41,623 nt of DNA from Bacillota bacterium (GTDB lineage: Bacteria > Bacillota > Clostridia > Peptostreptococcales > Acidaminobacteraceae): assembly GCA_024636005.1 (NCBI GenBank), contig JAGXHV010000067.1, positions 1 through 41,623 of the forward strand, written 5' to 3'. Positions 1 through 7,796 of the stretch are shown here, piece by piece (positions within the stretch are counted from its first letter, which is position 1; the number at the start of each line of letters is the position of its first letter). Position numbers and translations under genes: made by a program. The notes under the pieces were generated by a model, which was not told where the DNA came from, searched no databases, and saw only the letters and a list, made by a program, of their open reading frames with translations.

Positions 1-1319
1 ACATGCCCCGTCCAAGGAAACATATCCACAAGTACCATCTTCGTCACAGCATACCCTTGCTTCTCAAAAACCGCAAGGTCTTCCATCAAAGTTTTTGGGT
101 TGCATGACACATACACAATTTCAGGGATATTATACGAAGCGACCTTGATGACCGTCTTTTCACCTATGCCATTTCTTGGGGGATCAACCACGATGACATC
201 CGGGCTTTCCGTGAGTCCTGAGAGCACATCAAATACATCTCCACAAAGGAAAGTACAATTGTCGATCCCATTTAAAGTTGCATTTTCACGCGCAGCTTCA
301 ACCGCATCCTTCACGATTTCTATGCCGATGACTTTTTTAGCCTTTTGAGCCATGATTTGTCCGATGGTTCCAGTACCACTGAAAAGATCGAAACAAATTT
401 TATCGTCCATATCAGGAATCATGTTTATCGCAGTATCATACAGAAGATTGGCACCAAGAGTGTTGGTCTGGAAGAAAGAATAGAGGTTGATCTTAAAGTT
501 CAGCCCCATGACACTATCCAGGATATAGTCTCTTCCATATAGCACTTCGATTTCTCCTGAAACCACATCTCCAAGTCCATCATTTTTTACATACAAGACG
601 CTTTCCAGTGTCCCTTTAAATGTCATGTTCTTAAGGACATCCACGAACTCTTTGCCATCAAAAGGCACCTGAGTCGTCGCTGAAAGGGCTACCATAATTT
701 CACCTGTGGTCTTTCCCTTTCGAACTACCAGATGTTTCAGAAACCCCTCGTGGATGTGTTTGTTGTATTTTGGAGCATCAATTTTGACAAAATAATCAAG
801 CAAGCCTCTTAGAATTGTTCTATAATCCTCATCCGCCAAATGACACTGATCCACTGTGACCACATCGTTGTGGCGGCCTTTTTTATGCATACCAAGAGTT
901 AATGGACCACCTTTATAGGCATCCCCGAACGAAAACTCCATTTTGTTCCTATATTCAAAAGCTTCCGGGCTTGAGATCACCTCAGTTAGTGGTACATCAA
1001 ATCCAGCTTCTTCAAAAAGATTTTGTACCATTTTGAGTTTCAGATTTTTCTGTCCATCATAATCAAAAGTTTGAAGCATGCAGCCGCCGCAATCGTTGAA
1101 ATGTTCACAAAATGAATCTTTCTCTATTGGACTTCTTTCAAGTACTTCCACAAGTTTTGCCTCATAACGACCACCCCTCGACTTCTGGTAACGCGCGCTG
1201 ATTTTCTGACCTTCTATGGCATTCTTGACATGTATACGTTTTCCATCAATTGAGCCTACGCCAACGTTTGGATACTTGTTATATTCAATTACAAGTTCTA
1301 ATAATTCTCCTTTTTTCAC
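1..1319 (-). CDS. rlmD: 23S rRNA (uracil-5-)-methyltransferase, RlmD/RlmCD type (3' end beyond window)
   Basis: SAM-dependent enzyme that methylates C5 of a uridine in 23S rRNA. The frame opens with a GTG at 1319 behind AAGAGG and stays open to the left edge, giving about 439 residues of an expected 450 or so, so only the last residues are missing. An N-terminal TRAM-like region (about residues 1-60) is followed by a [4Fe-4S] cysteine set: C71, C77 and C80 in the pattern C-x5-C-G-G-C, with a fourth Cys in VDQCHLADED. Further on are the SAM motif FDLFSGTGTIG, the DDPPRNG loop and VSCNPKTL, whose Cys406 is the expected nucleophile. Divergent from the GGDEF/EAL gene. Because the start is GTG and the end is cut, a plain ATG search misses it. 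RlmD versus the dual-specificity RlmCD cannot be separated here. Confidence 0.95.
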   Translation of the reverse strand, partial: MKKGELLELVIEYNKYPNVGVGSIDGKRIHVKNAIEGQKISARYQKSRGGRYEAKLVEVLERSPIEKDSFCEHFNDCGGCMLQTFDYDGQKNLKLKMVQNLFEEAGFDVPLTEVISSPEAFEYRNKMEFSFGDAYKGGPLTLGMHKKGRHNDVVTVDQCHLADEDYRTILRGLLDYFVKIDAPKYNKHIHEGFLKHLVVRKGKTTGEIMVALSATTQVPFDGKEFVDVLKNMTFKGTLESVLYVKNDGLGDVVSGEIEVLYGRDYILDSVMGLNFKINLYSFFQTNTLGANLLYDTAINMIPDMDDKICFDLFSGTGTIGQIMAQKAKKVIGIEIVKDAVEAARENATLNGIDNCTFLCGDVFDVLSGLTESPDVIVVDPPRNGIGEKTVIKVASYNIPEIVYVSCNPKTLMEDLAVFEKQGYAVTKMVLVDMFPWTGH

Positions 1320-1353
1320 AGTCAACCTCTTTCTATTATCATAAGTGCATTTC

Positions 1354-1362
1354 ATTATATCA
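1354..1362 (-). promoter_or_regulatory. Extended -10 promoter for the RlmD-like gene
   Basis: On the minus strand the sequence reads TGATATAAT, a perfect TATAAT preceded by TGn, about 35 bases upstream of the GTG start. No good -35 element is visible at 17 bases, which fits an extended -10 promoter. The rest of the 1320-1454 divergent gap is AT-rich with no clear plus-strand promoter; it holds a small palindrome ATCTTAAAGAT at 1396-1406 of unknown meaning. Confidence 0.55.
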
Positions 1363-1454
1363 AATTCACTGATTGATTTCATCTGATTCGGGTAAATCTT
1401 AAAGATAGATTTGCATCTACTAAACTGACGAATCGAGATAGGGGTACGGGGGTT

Positions 1455-3017
1455 ATGGATATTAATATCATTCTGGAAGTACTGTCCAGTGCACTTGTTA
1501 TTGTGCTTATTTTTTTGTTTTATTACATAAGGCAAAATAGAAAAAACCAAAAACAGATTAAGTTTCAATTTGAAGAGCTTAATTATCTTTATTTGCAGCG
1601 TATTCAATCTGAAGAATCCCTATTAATCGAAAATAGGAATCTCGAAAATACGTCCATTCGACTTAAGGAACAGCAATCATTACTACTATCTAATCAAGAA
1701 AGGATAGAGCATTATGCCTATTTTGATGATCTGACAAGGCTCCCGAATCGGCTTTCTCTCAAAATCGATCTTGAGCAATTACTGAATACTCACTCGATGA
1801 GTTTGATCCAAGGGGCAATGTTTTTCATAGATTTTGACAATTTCAAGCAAATCAATGACCATTATGGTCATAATATTGGAGATGAACTCTTATTTATCAT
1901 CGCCGCACATCTCAACAAATCTCTTGAAGAATACGGAAAAGTCTATCGCTTTGGCAGTGACGAATTCGTAGCTATACTCGATTCAGTTGTCGATGTGGAC
2001 TCGGTCGAATTCCTTGCAAAAAAATTAGTGGATGACTTCAAAAAACCACTAGCCGTCCAAAACAACGAATTTATACTCAAATTCAGCATGGGCATAGCGC
2101 TTATACCCCTTCACGGCAATTCATTTGATGAGATCATTGGCAGCGCAGATATGGCGATGTATCAAGTCAAAAGCACTGGTGAAAACGGATATGCTTTTTT
2201 CAAAGAGGATAAAGATTCAGAGAGTGATGATCGCGCCATTCTGAAGCAGGAATTAAACAATGCGCTTGTAGGCAAGTCTCTGAATTTCAAATATCAACCT
2301 ATATTCAACAGAGCATCAGGAAAAATCGCACTTGTAGAAACCACGATTTACCTCGAAGGTTCAACTGGTTATCTACCTCCTCAAAAAATGTTGCAACTCG
2401 CTAAAGAACTTGGAATGACATCTGCACTCAACTTAACAGTCTTTAAGACGGTTTGTGATATGAGCAACACACTTTTTTCATCGGAAAACCTAATTTTGAC
2501 TACTTTCAACTTATCCATGAACGATCTTTCAAATCCTCATTTGATTGATGAAATCAAGTCCGTTCTGAACGAGACGAAAGCAGATCCATCCTCCATTTGT
2601 CTAGAAATCACTGAAACTACAATCGAATCCAATTATGAAAGTATTTTCAACCAGCTCAACATCCTTAAAACTATGGGTTTTCGATTGATCGTGGACGACT
2701 TCGGAGCAGAATTCATTTCACTCAATCATTTGAAAAAAATGTCTGTGGATTTCATAAAAATTGACCGATTGATGTTTTCCGAAAGCACTGCTATCGTGGC
2801 TCCCTTACTTGAAATCATCAAGACGCTTGATATTCAGATCATCGTCAAAAACATTGAATCATTGGAGCAGACAGGCATTCTAAGTTCAGGTGATATCAAT
2901 TATGTCCAGGGTTACTATTATTCACATCCCCTGGAAAAAGAAAACTTCATCAAGCTTTTGCTTGATGAAGAAATTAAAATCTATCCAAGACTTAAAAAAT
3001 TGGCTCAAACACCATAA
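1455..3017 (+). CDS. Membrane GGDEF/EAL protein with altered active-site motifs
   Basis: A 520-residue protein: one transmembrane helix (about residues 7-25), a charged coiled-coil-like stretch (26-85), a GGDEF domain (about 86-250) and an EAL domain (about 262-505). GGDEF domains make c-di-GMP and EAL domains hydrolyse it. Here the GGDEF signature is GSDEF (167-171). In the EAL domain the name motif reads ETT (295-297), keeping the Glu; N352, E384, D414, D415, K435 and Q485 are in place, but the first Glu of the AEGVE motif is Lys465. I infer weak or no turnover, with ligand sensing or allostery more likely. Start chosen for GGGGG seven bases upstream. The last 26 bases overlap the convergent HAD gene, and that operon's terminator lies within this gene's 3' end. 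Confidence 0.93.
   Translation: MDINIILEVLSSALVIVLIFLFYYIRQNRKNQKQIKFQFEELNYLYLQRIQSEESLLIENRNLENTSIRLKEQQSLLLSNQERIEHYAYFDDLTRLPNRLSLKIDLEQLLNTHSMSLIQGAMFFIDFDNFKQINDHYGHNIGDELLFIIAAHLNKSLEEYGKVYRFGSDEFVAILDSVVDVDSVEFLAKKLVDDFKKPLAVQNNEFILKFSMGIALIPLHGNSFDEIIGSADMAMYQVKSTGENGYAFFKEDKDSESDDRAILKQELNNALVGKSLNFKYQPIFNRASGKIALVETTIYLEGSTGYLPPQKMLQLAKELGMTSALNLTVFKTVCDMSNTLFSSENLILTTFNLSMNDLSNPHLIDEIKSVLNETKADPSSICLEITETTIESNYESIFNQLNILKTMGFRLIVDDFGAEFISLNHLKKMSVDFIKIDRLMFSESTAIVAPLLEIIKTLDIQIIVKNIESLEQTGILSSGDINYVQGYYYSHPLEKENFIKLLLDEEIKIYPRLKKLAQTP
2932..2970 (-). terminator. Rho-independent terminator of the 8770-2992 operon, inside the convergent GGDEF/EAL gene
   Basis: A perfect 10-bp stem (CTTCATCAAG at 2945-2954, CTTGATGAAG at 2961-2970) with a 6-base loop. 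Read on the minus strand it is followed directly by TTTTCTTTTT, and it begins 21 bases after the HAD gene stop. On the plus strand no T tract follows, so it is one-directional. The same bases encode residues near NFIKLLLDEE of the GGDEF/EAL protein. Confidence 0.85.
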
Positions 3018-3651
3018 AGTCCTCAATATAATGATCTGCTATATCTTTTATGGCGTCGGTGTAAGGTTCGGAAAGCTCATCATAGATGGCGACCGCCTTC
3101 ATGCCGGCGTTTTTTGCCGCCAAAACACCAGCGTGGGTATCTTCGAAGACCAAACATTCACTTGGCAAAACACCCAAATCCTCCGCTACTTTTAAGAATA
3201 TATCGGGAAAAGGTTTCCCTCGATCCACTTCACAAGACGTTCTAATGGTTCCAAAGAAATCTTCAATTTGATGTGCCCTTATGACTTCCAATAAGAGTTC
3301 TCTTGAATTGCTGGTTCCAATGCCCATCTTGATTCCGTGAAGTTTGGCATTGATGAGGAGTTGTTTCACACCAGCTTTAAGGGGAATTCGCTCAGCATAG
3401 AACTGTCTTGCCATTTCGTTCCATTCACTTTGAATCTCTTCTATACATTCCAAAAGTTCAAAACGTTTGATGAAATACTGTGCTGTTTCAGTAAAACTTT
3501 TCCCTTCAATTTCCTTTTGTAGATCCTCAGGCAGTATTATGCCTCTCTTTTCAAGAAAATCGATGTCGATTTGTTTCCAAATCCACATCGAATCCACGAG
3601 TGTACCATCAAGGTCAAATATTATCGCTTTAATGTCTTTTAAATTTATCAT
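2992..3651 (-). CDS. HAD-superfamily hydrolase, beta-phosphoglucomutase-like
   Basis: A 219-residue HAD subfamily IA protein. Motif I is IIFDLDGTLVDS near the N-terminus (nucleophile Asp and acid/base Asp), motif II is IGTSNS, motif III is the Lys in GKPFPD, and motif IV is VFEDTHAGV. A helical cap lies between motifs I and II, as in PgmB/Gph-like sugar-phosphate phosphatases and mutases. Substrate cannot be told from sequence. The start at 3651 has AAGGA six bases upstream, which is also the end of the preceding thioesterase gene (2-base gap). Last gene of the eight-gene operon; its stop lies inside the convergent GGDEF/EAL gene. Confidence 0.93.
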   Translation of the reverse strand: MINLKDIKAIIFDLDGTLVDSMWIWKQIDIDFLEKRGIILPEDLQKEIEGKSFTETAQYFIKRFELLECIEEIQSEWNEMARQFYAERIPLKAGVKQLLINAKLHGIKMGIGTSNSRELLLEVIRAHQIEDFFGTIRTSCEVDRGKPFPDIFLKVAEDLGVLPSECLVFEDTHAGVLAAKNAGMKAVAIYDELSEPYTDAIKDIADHYIEDFMVFEPIF

Positions 3652-3653
3652 AT

Positions 3654-4073
3654 CTAGTCCTTATGTGTGTCCATATCTCGTTCTGATGCTTTTTCAAGCA
3701 ATTTTCTATAATTGACTACCATTCTGCTGTGTTTGCCTTCACCAATTTTTCCATGTTCGTCATACGCATTCATAGCGATGATTACTTTACCGGACTGGGC
3801 ATATTCCACCCTTACTTCTACAGTGACTGTAGCGCCAAGGCACGTCGCTTTAAAATGATCAACTTCCACATGTCTGCCCACAGAAACAAAACCTTCAGGC
3901 AAAAGCGGATCAATCAATAGGGAACTGGCTTCAATCATCAGTGCCACCAGTCTCGGTGTCGCAAGCAGATTTTCGATTTTTCCACTTCCATAGTTAAGTG
4001 AAGTATCCGATTCTGTCACTCTCTTCTGAAGTGTATAGGTCATCCCCGTCTTAATTTGAATCATTTCAATCAT
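3654..4073 (-). CDS. Hotdog-fold thioesterase, FlK (fluoroacetyl-CoA thioesterase)-like
   Basis: A 139-residue single hotdog domain. The segment SGKIENLLATPRLVALMIEA followed by VGRHVEVDHFKAT matches the FlK-like thioesterase group; T39, E48 and H73 occupy positions resembling its Thr-Glu-His catalytic set. It probably hydrolyses an acyl-CoA thioester. A fluoroacetyl-CoA substrate is not implied, since most members of this family in Firmicutes have no known substrate. Start chosen for AAAGGAGG eight bases upstream; a second ATG at codon 4 is less well placed. Confidence 0.88.
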   Translation of the reverse strand: MIEMIQIKTGMTYTLQKRVTESDTSLNYGSGKIENLLATPRLVALMIEASSLLIDPLLPEGFVSVGRHVEVDHFKATCLGATVTVEVRVEYAQSGKVIIAMNAYDEHGKIGEGKHSRMVVNYRKLLEKASERDMDTHKD

Positions 4074-4091
4074 GTCCGTACCTCCTTTTCA

Positions 4092-4625
4092 TCAATAAAC
4101 TTTAGTGTTGACGTAAGCTTTGACTTTGGATTCAAGCTTTTCTTCTATAAAACAACCTGAAGATCTCAGTTTGTGCAATATTTTGCGGTCTTTCGAATGC
4201 AATATGACACGGTCGTAATCGATGAAATCAATTTCATAAATCGCACCTTCAAGCTGTCTGGAATTCATATTGATGTAGTAGGCGCTAACTGCCCTACAAT
4301 CGACCAAATCCAGTAATTTAAGCGTAATGCGATCTTTTTTCACATAATAATCATATGCTTGGTTTTTGAGTTGAAAATACTTCGAAGGTTCACGATACTC
4401 AATCGCATCCGCCTCAAGCATCAGCTTCTTGGCCATAGTATTGAAATAATGGTACTTGAGAACACCTTCGTCAACACTGTCAATATCAAATGACACCTTA
4501 CCATAAGTTTCCAGCATTCGATAATTTTCGTTGATGAACGACTCTTTGGTCAACTTTCCCTTTTCTAGCTGATCGATCAATGCAAGTCGCTTTGATACTA
4601 AAACCCCAATATCTTTTCCCTTCAA
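4092..4625 (-). CDS. Conserved-looking protein of unknown function
   Basis: A 177-residue soluble protein rich in charged and aromatic residues, with no membrane segment or signal peptide. I do not recognise a domain or catalytic motif. The N-terminal half looks helical and contains tyrosine-rich stretches (YHYFNTMAKK, YFQLKNQAYDYY); the C-terminal half looks beta-rich (YEIDFIDYDRVILHSKD) and holds two cysteines. The start is TTG at 4625 behind AAAGGTG; no ATG is available for about 36 codons. It sits 13 bases after the phosphoesterase and 18 bases before the thioesterase, so it is co-transcribed with them. Confidence 0.8.
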   Translation of the reverse strand: MKGKDIGVLVSKRLALIDQLEKGKLTKESFINENYRMLETYGKVSFDIDSVDEGVLKYHYFNTMAKKLMLEADAIEYREPSKYFQLKNQAYDYYVKKDRITLKLLDLVDCRAVSAYYINMNSRQLEGAIYEIDFIDYDRVILHSKDRKILHKLRSSGCFIEEKLESKVKAYVNTKVY

Positions 4626-4638
4626 ATCCTACACCTTT

Positions 4639-5328
4639 CTAAAACCATTCAAACAATTTGAAATCCAAATAATCACATGAAGTCAAATGATAATTCACAC
4701 CACCATATAAACCGTTTATACCATATTTGTAGTTTTGTTTTGAATGGATATGTCCATAAACCACTTCTTTAACACCGTATTTTTCAAAGATTTCGGTGAA
4801 TCTGGAGGGTTCTTTTTTGTCATTGGTCGGAGGAAAATGTAATACACCGACTATTTTTTCATACCCCGCTTTTTTTGCCATCAAAATTGAATTTTCAAGA
4901 CGCAAGGCTTCTCGTTTATATACTTTGTCATCATTTTCAGTAAATACGACCTCATTAGGGCATAACCACCCTCTGCTACCGCAAATTGCCATACCTTCAT
5001 AAACTGCGAAGGCATTATGGACAAACTCAATATTTGAATAGTATCCAGCCATCTTGGCTTTTGATACCCACCAGTAGTCATGATTGCCTTTGAAGAGAAT
5101 TTTGTGACCGGGCAATTCATTAATCCACTTAAGATCTTCTTTCGCATCGTCAAATGTCATAGCCCAAGAGCTGTCACCGGTCAAAATGACCGTGTCACTT
5201 TCAGTCACTCGACTGATCCAGTCCATTTTGATTTTTTCATAATGATCCACCCAGACTTCCCCGAAAATATCCATGGGTTTATTGGTTCCAAAGCTGAGGT
5301 GCAAATCGCCGATTACATATAAAGCCAT
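4639..5328 (-). CDS. Calcineurin-like metallophosphoesterase
   Basis: A 229-residue stand-alone metallophosphoesterase domain with the full set of metal-binding motifs in order: GDLHLS, LTGDSSWA, GNHDYWW, VLHFPP and YGHIHS. It is expected to use two divalent metals to cleave a phosphomono- or diester; the substrate is unknown. GDSSWA in place of the common GDxxD/G and the aromatic NHDYWW are typical of one clade of predicted phosphohydrolases. Two ATG codons are adjacent; the second (5328) is better spaced from GTGGTG, though 5331 cannot be excluded. Ten-base gap from the ttcA-like stop. Confidence 0.93.
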   Translation of the reverse strand: MALYVIGDLHLSFGTNKPMDIFGEVWVDHYEKIKMDWISRVTESDTVILTGDSSWAMTFDDAKEDLKWINELPGHKILFKGNHDYWWVSKAKMAGYYSNIEFVHNAFAVYEGMAICGSRGWLCPNEVVFTENDDKVYKREALRLENSILMAKKAGYEKIVGVLHFPPTNDKKEPSRFTEIFEKYGVKEVVYGHIHSKQNYKYGINGLYGGVNYHLTSCDYLDFKLFEWF

Positions 5329-5341
5329 CATTCACCACTTA

Positions 5342-6058
5342 CTATATCAATCTATTTGTGTCTACATTTTGTAATGCTTGTATCACTTTATCCGAAAATT
5401 CAGGATGTGTCAATTCAATTTGATCGATCAAAGTTTCCGCGTCATGTCGAACACGTCCTTTAGCAAACTGACACAAGTCTTTCATCAGTGGAAAACCAAG
5501 TAGGTCAACGGCTTTGATAATCGTCTTTTCATCAATCAAAACCAGTGGTCTAATCAAAATGAGATCACTCAAGGGATCTTTAGAAATAGCTGGGATTCCT
5601 GCAAGCTTACCATGTTTGATGATGTTCATTAAAAATGTTTCAACAACATCGTCCTTAGTATGACCATAAGCGATTTTGTTATACCCCTGATCTATCGCAA
5701 TCCTTTTGATGATGCCCTTGCGAAGTCTCGAACAGGTATAACAAGGAGAATAAGAGTTGTCATGGGATAAATCTTTTGCATAATCCTCATGGTGGACCAT
5801 AAGATCCAGTCCATTTTCTTCACAATACCCTAAATATTCATCGAGATTTCCAAGCATCCCATGATTGACAGTCAATCCCGATATGGTGAAATCATAATCT
5901 CTTAGTTTGCTCAGTTCAGTGAGTCCATGAAAAAGAAGCGTACTGTCCTTTCCACCTGAGACCCCAACCAGAATCCGATCTCCCCGTTCAATCAGCTTAA
6001 ACTGATCAATGGCTTGTCTCAATCTTTTCAGATAAAGACTGTTTTCAAAAGGTTTCAT
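5342..6058 (-). CDS. ttcA: TtcA-like tRNA 2-thiocytidine synthetase (PP-loop ATPase)
   Basis: A 238-residue member of the TtcA/TtuA PP-loop family, which adenylates a tRNA base and replaces oxygen by sulfur. The PP-loop GVSGGKDST lies near residue 34, and a CYTCSR motif gives the CxxC that binds an iron-sulfur cluster in TtcA. YGHTKDD and the C-terminal Arg-rich segment also fit. The start ATG overlaps the stop of the upstream RelQ-like gene by four bases (ATGA), implying translational coupling. TtcA modifies cytidine 32; the related enzymes TtuA and Ncs6 modify uridines, so the exact tRNA position is an inference. Confidence 0.88.
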   Translation of the reverse strand: MKPFENSLYLKRLRQAIDQFKLIERGDRILVGVSGGKDSTLLFHGLTELSKLRDYDFTISGLTVNHGMLGNLDEYLGYCEENGLDLMVHHEDYAKDLSHDNSYSPCYTCSRLRKGIIKRIAIDQGYNKIAYGHTKDDVVETFLMNIIKHGKLAGIPAISKDPLSDLILIRPLVLIDEKTIIKAVDLLGFPLMKDLCQFAKGRVRHDAETLIDQIELTHPEFSDKVIQALQNVDTNRLI

Positions 6059-6876
6059 ATGAGATTGCCTTTTTCAAAGAGGTTGAATCTCGGCAATTCG
6101 TGCTTGATTTCACTTAATAAAAGTTCAAATTCAAACATGTTGTCCTCATTTTTGATGCTGTCAAACCGCTTTTGAAAATCCATAGCCTCGGTTTCCTTGC
6201 CTTGTGAGAACAAAAGTTGAATATTCGTGATGATATCTCGAACTGTATTGGAACGTTCTTCGAACATCAACTGCGCATTTCTGACTTCCTTGCTGATTTC
6301 AGTCATTTCCTCATCGAGTCTTGTTGCAGCCAGTGCAGAATTCTTTAGACGTTCCCTGATTTCATCAGGCATCTGAGTTTTGTATTTATAACTCAAGGAA
6401 TGCTCTATAATGGCCCAGAAATTCATCGCGAGCGTCCTTATTTGAAATTCAACCAGTATCTCTTTTGTACCCAGTGCGGTCTGCACAGGATATTTGATGA
6501 TAATGTGATAACTTTTATAGCCGCTTTCCTTCGGGCTTTTGATATAATCTTTTTCATAAAGGACAGTAAAATCTTTTCCGCTTCTCTCATAGATCAAGTT
6601 GACAACCTCGTATATGTCATCAATGAATTGACACATAATCCTGAGACCGGCGATGTCCTCCATTTCTTCCTCTATATTTTCAAGAGCTATGTTTCTTCTC
6701 TCTGCTTTTTCAATAATACTGGAAATTTTTTTTACACGACCTGTGACAAATTCTATAGGCGAATACTCATTGAGTTCCCTATACTGGTTGCGAATCGCCT
6801 TGAATTTGACCTTTAACTCCTCTACAGCCTGTTCATAGGGTATTAGCATTGTCTTCCACTCTCTGATGACCTTCAT
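6055..6876 (-). CDS. relQ: Small alarmone synthetase, RelQ-like GTP pyrophosphokinase
   Basis: A 273-residue single-domain (p)ppGpp synthetase without the HD hydrolase, TGS or ACT domains of long RelA/SpoT proteins. Recognisable blocks are the GLRIMCQF strand, the KDYIKSPKESGYKSYH nucleotide-binding segment and VEFQIRTLAMNFWAIIEH; a C-terminal helix bundle follows, as in RelQ. The frame extends upstream to 6984, but the ATG at 6876 lies seven bases behind a perfect GGAGG and overlaps the radical SAM gene stop by four bases (ATGA), so the longer form is rejected. Coupling to a tRNA thiolase and a metallophosphoesterase is notable. Confidence 0.93.
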   Translation of the reverse strand: MKVIREWKTMLIPYEQAVEELKVKFKAIRNQYRELNEYSPIEFVTGRVKKISSIIEKAERRNIALENIEEEMEDIAGLRIMCQFIDDIYEVVNLIYERSGKDFTVLYEKDYIKSPKESGYKSYHIIIKYPVQTALGTKEILVEFQIRTLAMNFWAIIEHSLSYKYKTQMPDEIRERLKNSALAATRLDEEMTEISKEVRNAQLMFEERSNTVRDIITNIQLLFSQGKETEAMDFQKRFDSIKNEDNMFEFELLLSEIKHELPRFNLFEKGNLI

Positions 6877-7796
6877 AAATAACCTCCGGTATGTGAATAT
6901 AAGTCCCCCTGGTGATATCCATTTTCTTTCATACGTGCTTCCAATATATTTTGAAGTTTGCGCCAACTCATGCTCCAGTTGCAAAAGAGAGTTTCCTCTT
7001 TAGGGGCTCTAGCAAATAGTCTTTGGACAGACATGTCCGGTCGGATGATTCTGAGAAAATGAATGACCCGGTCAATATAGGCATCTGAAGGTAACACATC
7101 AAAGTGGTCCTCATTATACCATTTACCCAATTCTGTGTTTTCTAAAATGTATAACGAATGAATTTTGACACTATCGATGCCAAGCACCGATAACAACCTG
7201 CCTGCCTCATAAAAATCATGTTCTGTATCCCAAGGTAAATTCCCAATAAGGTGTGTGCAAATTGTAAATCCATATTTTTTGATGGTCATCACCGCACTTA
7301 CGAATTCGGCCACTCCATGACCACGGTTTATGGTTAATAGTGTGTTGATGTTGATGGATTGCAGTCCCAGTTCGATTTCAATCGCTATGCCTTCTCTTTG
7401 TATTTCCTCTAAAAAATCAAGATACGGCTTCGGGATCCAATCAGGCCTTGTGGAAATGGTGATGCCTACAACGTTTTCCAGTAAAGCTTCTCTGATCGCT
7501 TTCTTAAACAATTCAATCGGTAGGTATGTGCCAGTATAGTTCTGAAAATAGGCAATGTACTTTTTAGCTTTATATTTCGGCCCGATATAGGCAATATTGT
7601 TTTCTAGTTGTGTCCTCACAGAAAGTATATTGGACTGCGACTCAAATCCAGCTCCGATCGCTCCACAAAAAACACACCCGCCGGTCCCTATGGTGCCGTC
7701 CCGATTCGGGCATGTACCAGGTAGATTGACAGGTATTTTATAAACTTTTTCTCCATATATATTTCTTAGATATTGACTGTACTTATAATAGCTCAT
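6873..7796 (-). CDS. TIGR01212-family radical SAM protein (YhcC-like)
   Basis: A 307-residue radical SAM enzyme. The cluster-binding cysteines are spaced widely (C-x9-C-x2-C in CPNRDGTIGTGGCVFC, near residue 30), the hallmark of the TIGR01212/YhcC group and of the Elp3-like radical SAM superfamily. Other conserved pieces are ISTRPDWIP, IEIELGLQS and THLIGNLPWD. Its reaction is not established in the literature I know. It starts with ATGA overlapping the YeiH-type gene stop and ends with ATGA overlapping the RelQ-like start, so it is translationally coupled on both sides. Confidence 0.92.
   Translation of the reverse strand: MSYYKYSQYLRNIYGEKVYKIPVNLPGTCPNRDGTIGTGGCVFCGAIGAGFESQSNILSVRTQLENNIAYIGPKYKAKKYIAYFQNYTGTYLPIELFKKAIREALLENVVGITISTRPDWIPKPYLDFLEEIQREGIAIEIELGLQSININTLLTINRGHGVAEFVSAVMTIKKYGFTICTHLIGNLPWDTEHDFYEAGRLLSVLGIDSVKIHSLYILENTELGKWYNEDHFDVLPSDAYIDRVIHFLRIIRPDMSVQRLFARAPKEETLFCNWSMSWRKLQNILEARMKENGYHQGDLYSHTGGYL

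Noticed and set aside
100-542. Two plus-strand open frames of 82 and 65 codons
   Set aside because: They lie antisense within the RlmD-like gene, whose conserved motifs fix the coding frame; no ribosome binding site of their own.
1320-1454. c-di-GMP riboswitch upstream of the GGDEF/EAL gene
   Set aside because: The gap is too short and lacks the conserved GEMM-type core; only a small palindrome at 1396-1406 is present.
6877-6984. Longer N-terminus for the RelQ-like protein
   Set aside because: It would lie inside the radical SAM gene; a perfect GGAGG and ATGA overlap mark the start at 6876.
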